Under the pieces are notes generated by a model, which did no database searches, was not told the DNA's origin, and worked only from the letters and a program-made list of their open reading frames with translations. A stretch of DNA of 18,714 nt from positions 1 to 18,714 of the forward strand of contig JAJCYF010000071.1 of the NCBI GenBank assembly GCA_029263035.1, read 5' to 3'. Shown here piece after piece: positions 7,051-13,148 of the stretch (the stretch's first letter is position 1; every line of letters begins with the position of its first letter). The stretch comes from Actinomycetes bacterium. GTDB lineage: Bacteria; Actinomycetota; CADDZG01; JAHWKV01. A program made the translations under genes and the position numbers.

Positions 7051-8015
7051 GTGAAGCAGCGGCTGAAGAAGGTTGCAATCGTGCTGCTGATAGCCGCGGG
7101 GATGATCTGGGCGGGCAACACCTCACGTTCACCGAGCCGGATGGGCCGCCCCTCCTGCTGGCCCACCGCGGGCTGGGGCAGACCTTCGACCTGGAAGGCG
7201 TCGAGAACGACACCTGCACCGCGGAGCGGATCCACGAGCCGGAGCACCCCTACCTGGAGAACACCCTGCCGTCCATGCAGGCCGCCTTCGATGCCGGTGC
7301 AGACATTGTGGAGCTCGACATTCACCAAACCGCCGACGAACACCTGGTGGTGTTTCACGACTGGACTCTGGACTGCCGGACCGAAGGTTCGGGGGAGGTC
7401 CGTGACGCTACCCTGGCCGAGCTTCAGGCCCTGGATGCCGGTTTTGGGTACACCGCGGACGGCGGCGAGACCTATCCCTTCCGGGGCAAGGGCACCGGCA
7501 TGATCCCGACGCTGGACCAGGTGCTCGAAGCCTTCCCCGACCGGGAGTTGCTCCTGCACCTCAAAAGCGATGACCCGGCGGACGGCAGGCTGCTCGCCGC
7601 CCGGCTGGAGTCCTTTTCGCCGGACCGGCTGGCCCAGCTGGCGGTCTACGGCGGCAACCGGTCGGTTGCAGCAGCGCAGGCCGAGCTACCTGCCTTGAGG
7701 GCGATGTCCCGGGCCACCCTGACGCGCTGCCTGGGCTGGTACATCGCACTCGGCTGGAGCTCCTACGTGCCTTCGACCTGCGAAGGCGAGCAGTTACACA
7801 TCCCCGACAAGATCGGACCGTGGCTGTGGGGCTGGCCCCACAGGTTCGTCGACCGCATGGAGAGCCACGGCACCCGCGTGGTGGTGGTCAAGGGATCTGG
7901 CGGCTTCTCGGACGGATTCGACGACCAAGAGGACCTGAAGCGTCTGCCCCAAGGCTTCTCCGGGGTGATTTGGACCAACCGGATCGATAGGTTGGCGGCC
8001 CTCCTAACGGACTGA
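7051..8015 (+). CDS. Glycerophosphodiester phosphodiesterase family protein, apparently frameshifted near its N-terminus
   Basis: GDPD enzymes hydrolyse glycerophosphodiesters to glycerol-3-phosphate and an alcohol. The catalytic part runs from about 7122 to 8015: LLLAHRG (first catalytic His), ENTLPSMQAAF, VELDIHQT (metal-binding Glu/Asp), and VFHDWTLD (second His), ending near YVWTN-like VIWTNRID. That frame has no ATG, GTG or TTG before LAHRG, and the first ATG (7275) would remove a catalytic His. One frame over, GTG 7051 with a GGAG upstream encodes VKQRLKK followed by a hydrophobic segment ending MIWAGN, a good signal anchor. Joining the two requires a one-base shift between about 7110 and 7125. 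This may be a sequencing error, a recent inactivation or, less likely, recoding. It is the only plus-strand gene of the block; its tail overlaps that of folB by 12 bases. Confidence 0.82.
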
Positions 8016-8399
8016 CAACTCCTCGTCGGAAAGTCCGCCGGCGACGCGTCCCCGCTCAATCCTGATGCCCACCGAGCCCAGCTCCCCACTTGCCAGCTGG
8101 GACTTGGCGAGCCCGATCACCACCCGGTCGACGAAGGGCCGGGCCAGGACTACCTGAGCAAGCCGCTCACCCAGCGCCTCCAGCAGGTTGTAGCTCTCGG
8201 TGCCGACCACCTGGCGGATGTCGGAGATCAGCTCCATGTAGTCGACCGTATGCTCGATGCGGTCCGCCCTTCCGGCCGCGGACAGGTCGAGCCGGCACTC
8301 CAGGTCTACGAGAAACTCCTGATCCCGGTCGCGTTCTTCGTCACTAACACCGTGGCGTCCTTTTACCTTGAAGCCTTTGATGACAATCGAGTCCGTCAA
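8004..8399 (-). CDS. folB: Dihydroneopterin aldolase
   Basis: FolB converts 7,8-dihydroneopterin to 6-hydroxymethyl-dihydropterin and glycolaldehyde in folate synthesis, supplying FolK. The 131-residue protein has GRHGVSDEE near 14-22, the HTVDYMEL segment near 50-57, and the catalytic-helix motif YNLLEALGERLA around 70-81, all typical of a single-domain FolB. The start is TTG at 8399, supported by AAGGGA six bases upstream; no better start is available. The TAG stop overlaps the end of the convergent phosphodiesterase gene by 12 bases. The 191 bases upstream separate it from the TIR gene, and I see no strong promoter there (a weak TTGGTC, 17 bases, TCTAAG exists). Confidence 0.94.
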   Translation of the reverse strand: MTDSIVIKGFKVKGRHGVSDEERDRDQEFLVDLECRLDLSAAGRADRIEHTVDYMELISDIRQVVGTESYNLLEALGERLAQVVLARPFVDRVVIGLAKSQLASGELGSVGIRIERGRVAGGLSDEELSVR

Positions 8400-8590
8400 A
8401 CCTGTTCCCTTCTTTCAGGGCCGCTCGTCGATTCAAAGGCCGAGCGATCAAGCTTAGAGTTCGAGAGATCTCCAAGACCAAGACCCAATTCCAGCCCCAA
8501 GTAACGATCTTACCTAAGGATCACTGGCGGCTTCCTCGTTACGTTGAGCTCAGACTCAGAAGAGCCGTCGGATGGCCTGCTGACACCAAC

Positions 8591-9667
8591 TCAACTGTTC
8601 GTTCTTTCTGGATCCACTGGATGACGGTGGCTCGAGTCCATTCGCACGGCTTTGATTCTTTCGTCAAAGCTACGTCTTAGGATGTGTGCAAGCATTCGGG
8701 GAAACTCCATGCTTAACATCCGCGATTCTTTGCTACCAAGCTGCTCTATGAGGGAACCGTGCAGAGCTCCGTCTGAGAGGCGATGCAACCTTCTTATTTG
8801 TAGCTCGATCGACTCAAGGTCGTCGTCCCTGCAGGCTCTATAGGCTTCCATCCCCAACTCGTAAAACCAGGGAAGCTCATCGCGAATGAGGCTAGTAGCC
8901 ATTAAGATATTGAGAAAGTCTTCTGAATCCTGTAGGCCAAACAGCACTTCTTCAACCATTCTCGGAGAGTAACGGCTGCGACTTCGGCGTGTAGGCGACT
9001 CCCGTTCTACAAGGTGTTCTGCGACTCGAGCTGGCAAACCCTTCATCTCCTCCGACAACTTCGCTACCGCACTTTCCTCGACCTCCCCTTCTTCCAGGAG
9101 CGTCGGGCTTCCTGCGCTTAAGGCCTCAAGAACGGCAGCCTCGCTTGCCTTGAAGACTCGGACCTGACTCTTAACTACATCTTCGTCCAGCTCCAAGGAC
9201 GGTACCCGACGCGCCAGCTGATACACGAGCTTGGTCAGGTCCGCCTCACTGTCGTCCATGTTCATGAACTGGTAGAAAGGTCCGGCCGTAATCCTGCTTA
9301 ATGGGACTCCCAAAGCCACCCCGACAACAGGAGTATTGAGCTTACCCTTCGCCACTCCTGCCTCGAAGAGAATCCAAGGCCTATCGAGACTTCGCTCCGT
9401 GAACAGACAAACCACATCGGAAGTGGACTGGAGTTGGGTCATCAAACGCTTGTACCATTCCTCGCCAAAGTCGATGCCTTCGTTGCCCTTTTTATCGGAC
9501 GAACGAAAGGTTTTGATCATTCCGGCACTTACGCTTTTAAGCAGCTTGCTGAATGCCTCTGCGAGATCCGCATCCCTTCCATCGTGACTTATAAAGATCA
9601 GCGGAGAAGTAGAGCCGACGGATGGGATTTTCGGCCCTTCACTAGCGTTTGAGTCGGTATCTTCCAC
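8591..9667 (-). CDS. TIR-domain protein, putative NAD+-cleaving defence effector
   Basis: An N-terminal TIR domain covers residues ~22-160. It starts PLIFISHDGRD (first strand and box-1-like motif), contains WYKRLMTQLQ and DVVCLFTERSL, and has the RPWILFEAG segment whose Glu102 matches the catalytic Glu of NAD-hydrolysing TIR domains. The C-terminal ~200 residues are mostly helical, charged and not recognisable to me; no second catalytic motif is seen. I prefer GTG 9667, which has GGGGAG four bases upstream; TTG 9712 would add 15 residues but lacks a ribosome site. Base composition is lower in G+C than its neighbours (53% in one counted line). It sits alone between folP and folB, breaking a conserved order, which suggests horizontal gain. 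Bacterial TIR proteins often act in anti-phage abortive infection; that role is inferred. Confidence 0.85.
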   Translation of the reverse strand: MEDTDSNASEGPKIPSVGSTSPLIFISHDGRDADLAEAFSKLLKSVSAGMIKTFRSSDKKGNEGIDFGEEWYKRLMTQLQSTSDVVCLFTERSLDRPWILFEAGVAKGKLNTPVVGVALGVPLSRITAGPFYQFMNMDDSEADLTKLVYQLARRVPSLELDEDVVKSQVRVFKASEAAVLEALSAGSPTLLEEGEVEESAVAKLSEEMKGLPARVAEHLVERESPTRRSRSRYSPRMVEEVLFGLQDSEDFLNILMATSLIRDELPWFYELGMEAYRACRDDDLESIELQIRRLHRLSDGALHGSLIEQLGSKESRMLSMEFPRMLAHILRRSFDERIKAVRMDSSHRHPVDPERTNS

Positions 9668-9774
9668 CCTACTCCCCGTCTGTTCGGGCGATTGCGTCGC
9701 CCGCCTAGGCAACAGGTCAGAAACTAAAAACTAGCAACTACGGGCGACCAGCGGAACCGCTGAGCTTAAATTGA

Positions 9775-10614
9775 TTACTTAGAGAGCCCGATAATAGCCT
9801 CGGTCATCCGGATCACCCGCACCATCTCCTTCACGTCGTGGACCCGGATGATCTTCGCTCCCTGGGCCACCGACCACGCTACCGTCGCCGCGGTTCCCTC
9901 GACCCGCTGTTCGACCGGCAGGTCCAGGGTGGAGCCGATAAACGACTTTCGGGAGGGCCCTATCAAGATGGGGAACCCCGGCTCACACAGGCTTCGGATC
10001 CCCCTCAGCAGCTGCAGATTGTGCTCGCGGGTCTTGCCGAATCCGATGCCCGGGTCCAGCACTATTGCGGAATCCGGCACCCCGGCCGCCAATGCGTCGC
10101 CTGCCCAGCCGATCAGGGCCTCCTTGACCTCGGCCACCACGTCGCCGTAGGTGGGATTGGCCTGCATGGTCCTGGGGTTGCCCAACATATGCATCAGCAC
10201 TACACCGGCGCCGGAGTCGGTGATGACATCGGGCATCGAGGGGTCGGTCCGCATCGCGGTCACGTCGTTGACGATCACCGCGCCCGAATCGATGGCCGCC
10301 CGGGCGATGGCCGACTTGGTGGTGTCGATCGAGACGGTGGCGCCGGTGCGGGAGACGATGGCCTCGATCACCGGTACCACCCGGCTGAGCTCCTCCTCGA
10401 CGGACACCTCGGCGGCGCCGGGCCGGGTGGACTCCCCCCCGATGTCGATGATGTCGGCGCCCTCCTCCAGCATCCAGGCAGCCTGTTCGACCGCAGCGAA
10501 CGGGTCCAGGAACAGGCCCCCGTCGGAGAAGGAGTCGGGCGTTACGTTGAGGATCCCCATGACCAGGGCACGCTCCAACGACAGACGGCGGTCGCAGCAA
10601 TGCCATTCATTCAC
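9775..10614 (-). CDS. folP: Dihydropteroate synthase
   Basis: FolP joins 6-hydroxymethyl-dihydropterin pyrophosphate to p-aminobenzoate and is the sulfonamide target. The 279-residue TIM-barrel protein shows MGILNVTPDSFSDGG at 19-33, IDIGGESTRPGA near 56-67, SIDTTKS, NDVTA, DPGIGFGKT near 186-194 and the GPSRKSFIG loop near 222-230. All are canonical, with no obvious loss. The start is GTG at 10614 (an overlapping out-of-frame ATG meets TGA at once), supported by AAAGGGG about five bases upstream. It is flanked by accessory genes on both sides, the RES cassette 134 bases upstream and the TIR gene about 107 bases downstream. A small palindrome at 9749-9762 follows the stop. Confidence 0.97.
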   Translation of the reverse strand: MNEWHCCDRRLSLERALVMGILNVTPDSFSDGGLFLDPFAAVEQAAWMLEEGADIIDIGGESTRPGAAEVSVEEELSRVVPVIEAIVSRTGATVSIDTTKSAIARAAIDSGAVIVNDVTAMRTDPSMPDVITDSGAGVVLMHMLGNPRTMQANPTYGDVVAEVKEALIGWAGDALAAGVPDSAIVLDPGIGFGKTREHNLQLLRGIRSLCEPGFPILIGPSRKSFIGSTLDLPVEQRVEGTAATVAWSVAQGAKIIRVHDVKEMVRVIRMTEAIIGLSK

Positions 10615-10748
10615 ATAAACCCCTTTATGCCCGAGGTAGGCCCGCTGACCGAGGTATTGATAGGAGACTCCTCCTCGTTAGCACTAGAACCATCCATATT
10701 TCGACACGCAAATGGAGTGAGGTAGCGGATCTCTGAACTCGATGATTA

Positions 10749-11384
10749 CTAACTCAGCAGCCCTAATGACGAAACCTCGACTGGGACAGGCTCGACCCGT
10801 ATTCCCGTCTCTTCCTTAAAGAGCGCTATCTCATCATCTCCAATCGGTAACTTCTCCGCCGTGTACCTAGCGTCGTCTGGCTGTGGACCTTCGGGTCCGA
10901 ACATGGCGATCCCCCACCGTCCTTGGGACAAGAGGTGACGGAGTCTCACGCGCAAGCCATCCCATCCGGCTTGGACGAAGCAGGAAGCCCAAGCTTGACA
11001 CAGCTCATAACGCCGAGTGGTGAACACTTCATTCGTCAATCCAAGCGCATCGCATCGATCATTGAGCAAGTCGGCCAACTCGGCCAAGGATTCCTCTTTC
11101 ACAGTCATGCGCCAACTGCTCCTTGCTTCTAGGATCGACCGTGCGACGACTCCACCGGCTCTGTAGTCCGGCCCGAGCACCTCTCGCGCTGCACCGACAA
11201 AGTCGGATGCAAAATAGCAAGTTCCTTGAGGAGACTTAAGGTCGAAACGCCCACCCCCATCCGACGAGAAATACCATGGGGAAGTTCGCACTGCGAGCGT
11301 ACATCGGTACATTTCATGGGGAGTTGTAATCGCTGGCGCACTCCCGAGCACCCCGCAGTCGTCCGGGGGGGCATTGAGGGCCAT
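10749..11384 (-). CDS. RES-domain protein, putative NAD+ phosphorylase toxin
   Basis: RES-domain toxins such as M. tuberculosis MbcT degrade NAD+ by phosphorolysis or hydrolysis and are paired with Xre/MbcA/ParS antitoxins. The 211-residue protein has the family's ordered features: MYRC with Arg27, GGRFD at 44-48, TCYFAS with Tyr57, AAREVLG with Glu68, and a C-terminal half with LCQAWASCFVQAGWDGL and a closing FG strand near 163-164. Where most members have a Ser after DGxxY, this one appears to read VRLRH, so that Ser may be lost. The ATG at 11384 has no Shine-Dalgarno; a short palindrome lies at the expected site. It is the last gene of a three-gene cassette, 27 bases after the antitoxin-like gene. 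RES assignment is by motif order; toxicity is inferred. Confidence 0.82.
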   Translation of the reverse strand: MALNAPPDDCGVLGSAPAITTPHEMYRCTLAVRTSPWYFSSDGGGRFDLKSPQGTCYFASDFVGAAREVLGPDYRAGGVVARSILEARSSWRMTVKEESLAELADLLNDRCDALGLTNEVFTTRRYELCQAWASCFVQAGWDGLRVRLRHLLSQGRWGIAMFGPEGPQPDDARYTAEKLPIGDDEIALFKEETGIRVEPVPVEVSSLGLLS

Positions 11385-11385
11385 G

Positions 11386-11398
11386 CGACTTCGAGTCG
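11386..11398. repeat. Palindrome over the expected ribosome site of the RES gene
   Basis: CGACTTCGAGTCG is a perfect 5-base inverted repeat with a 3-base centre, ending one base before the RES ATG on the minus strand. In the transcript it could form a hairpin at the position where a Shine-Dalgarno would be expected and limit toxin translation. Structure seen; effect inferred. Confidence 0.4.
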
Positions 11399-11411
11399 TC
11401 TTTAAAGCCCG

Positions 11412-12299
11412 CTACTCGGCGAGGGTTCGTTTGAACGATTCAACCAAGCTGTGAACTTCACCAGGAAGAGCAGCACTGTCGGCAAGCCGCTCCCACACAC
11501 TGCTCCCGCCGAGGGCCTCATGGGGCATATTGAGCCAACCGGCAACGGTGTAGCTATCTACTATGTCTTCGGCAAGGTTAGCCAATATCCACTGAAGCCC
11601 GCGCACAAGCTTTCCATCGCGCCTTAATTGCGCAGCTGGAAACAACAAGTCGCCTTCGCTACTCCTAAGGCCCAGGAGAATGCGCTTTTCCACTGCTTGG
11701 ACCAATTCATCGGCCGGGACTCCCATGACAGCGCTCATCCCGGGCAACGAATAGAGCAATCCAAGCGCTTCAGCCCAGGGCGATTCCTCATCGGCTAATG
11801 AAAGGTGCTTTAGTGCCTCGTTTCGCCAGTGCGCTTCCGGGGCCTCATGAATCACGGCAACAATGGAGTTGAGGAACGACCCAAGAGCTTGGATTCGATT
11901 ACTGCTCCACATGGTAGGCAACGAGGAATCAACTAAAGGTTGGAGGTCGTAGATTCTTGGGGTTAGTTGAACGGATTGCGACTCGAAGCCCCCCACCTTT
12001 CGGGCATTGGCGACATAAAAAATGAAGTCCGTCCTAATTTCGTCTAGGGCACGAAGGTTCTCTTGGGTAGAGGTTTCGGGCATCTCAAGAATATGAGAAC
12101 TTACCAGTTGGCCTAAGTCGTCAGGGGGCAAAACAGATTCGCCATAGGTGATCATTGTTGGAAGAGCACGATGCGAGATGTGGGACGTTTTCACTGACCC
12201 AACGATCTGCGCAGACTTTTTGTAGTCACTAATGACGTCTAGGTGACCCGGTTTCTGCTCGGCTAACTCGCCGCCTACTGCACCGTTTGTAGTGCTCAT
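11412..12299 (-). CDS. Antitoxin-like protein partner of the RES gene, with a large unassigned N-terminal region
   Basis: This is the middle gene of the three-gene cassette, 295 residues. The last ~85 residues (~210-295) resemble the toxin-binding domain of Xre/MbcA/ParS antitoxins (DUF2384-like): FPAAQL, DGKLVRGLQWIL, then VAGWLNMPHEALGGSSVWERLAD. The order of these elements and the position before a RES gene support the call; I could not check it by search. Residues 1-210 are not recognised, show no obvious helix-turn-helix, and are much longer than the N-terminal part of ordinary antitoxins of this group (whole proteins of roughly 110-150 residues). The ATG overlaps the stop of the upstream gene as ATGA, so the two are coupled. 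The RES gene follows after 27 bases. Confidence 0.6.
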   Translation of the reverse strand: MSTTNGAVGGELAEQKPGHLDVISDYKKSAQIVGSVKTSHISHRALPTMITYGESVLPPDDLGQLVSSHILEMPETSTQENLRALDEIRTDFIFYVANARKVGGFESQSVQLTPRIYDLQPLVDSSLPTMWSSNRIQALGSFLNSIVAVIHEAPEAHWRNEALKHLSLADEESPWAEALGLLYSLPGMSAVMGVPADELVQAVEKRILLGLRSSEGDLLFPAAQLRRDGKLVRGLQWILANLAEDIVDSYTVAGWLNMPHEALGGSSVWERLADSAALPGEVHSLVESFKRTLAE

Positions 12300-12973
12300 G
12301 ACTTCGACTTTACCGTTAGATTGCGCCAGCCAGCTGTCCGCAACTGCTGATCCAACACATTTGCCTTCTCTCTAGCCCGCTCGACGGCGTCGATCAGTTG
12401 CTCCAACCCATCTTGATCCAGGGTCAAATAGATCGGCGCACCCGACTTCCCAAAGGTTTCCAGTTTCAGGCTCTGAATAATGACGAATCCCTCGAGGCGC
12501 TTAAGAGTTCCGTCGGTCGCAAAAACTGGCCTGAGGTCAGTTATGCATCTTGCGTCAGTGAGAACTAGTTCAGACTCAGAGGCGAGGGCCTCAGCCTTCT
12601 CCCGCACGGCAACGAATTCACTAGAAAGTAACGCTGTCAATCGTTCTTCAAGTTTGGAAGTGTCGATCAGGTCAATCCGCTGACTTGCCCTAACTACTGC
12701 GGCGGCAATCGTGTCGATGTCGCTTCGTAAGGTGCCAACTAGGCGTCGGGTTTTTGTGACGAATTCAAGCAGCGCAGTAACACTACGGCCTTCACCCTCC
12801 GGCAAAACGACTACAAGATCGTCTAGCACTTTTTCTGTTGAAGATTCCGGCGGAAGACCCTCAAATGCTTTCAGGAGCGATTCAAAGTCTTCATCCTTAA
12901 GGGCCGAAAGGTAGCTTATCGTTCTATCAAATAGGGACGGCACCGACAGCGAGAACTCTGGTGCAGTTTCCAT
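12296..12973 (-). CDS. Conserved protein of unknown function, first gene of the RES cassette
   Basis: I do not recognise a named domain. The 225-residue protein has an N-terminal SLFDRTISYLSAL segment, a long helical middle, and a C-terminal module with DARCITDLRPVF, a beta-rich stretch FVIIQSLKLE, then APIYLTLDQDGLEQL and a final coiled helix (AVERAREKANVLDQQL). This arrangement resembles a widespread family of uncharacterised proteins from memory; no function is known to me. The start at ATG 12973 is chosen because GGAGGA lies five bases upstream. A TTG at 13060 would add 29 residues without a ribosome site. The stop overlaps the antitoxin-like gene by four bases, so both probably serve one system. 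G+C is lower than in ftsH (57% in one counted line). Confidence 0.7.
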   Translation of the reverse strand: METAPEFSLSVPSLFDRTISYLSALKDEDFESLLKAFEGLPPESSTEKVLDDLVVVLPEGEGRSVTALLEFVTKTRRLVGTLRSDIDTIAAAVVRASQRIDLIDTSKLEERLTALLSSEFVAVREKAEALASESELVLTDARCITDLRPVFATDGTLKRLEGFVIIQSLKLETFGKSGAPIYLTLDQDGLEQLIDAVERAREKANVLDQQLRTAGWRNLTVKSKS

Positions 12974-13088
12974 CAATTCCTCCACCGATCTTGGTGCCGA
13001 TTCCGGTAGCTCGTTACGACCCCCAGTCGGCCACGCCCGGATACGGAACGATGTCTGCAATCTATCACTCTAAGCCCAGCCAAAAAGG

Positions 13089-13142
13089 CTAATTCAACAC
13101 ATGTTCGACTACACATTCAACGCCCGGTTGAACCTAATTCAA
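13089..13142. repeat. Three spaced ATTCAA repeats with an inverted TTGAA, upstream of the RES cassette
   Basis: ATTCAA occurs at 13092-13097, 13115-13120 and 13137-13142, spaced 23 and 22 bases, about two helical turns. The first and third share the longer CTAATTCAA. TTCAA (13116-13120) and TTGAA (13128-13132) also form an inverted repeat with a 7-base centre. The array lies between the ftsH stop and the first cassette gene, where an autoregulatory operator is expected. Structure seen; binding inferred. Confidence 0.45.
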
Positions 13143-13148
13143 TCGATT

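Noticed and set aside
9749..9762. CAGCGGAACCGCTG palindrome between folP and the TIR gene
   Set aside because: It could be a folP terminator, but no T-run follows on the minus strand and the loop is tiny. No function can be supported.
10615..10748. Possible folE remnant between the RES gene and folP
   Set aside because: I saw no GTP cyclohydrolase motif on either strand in this gap or in the cassette.
12974..13060. Upstream TTG extension of the first cassette gene
   Set aside because: No ribosome site is near TTG 13060, while ATG 12973 has GGAGGA at ideal spacing.
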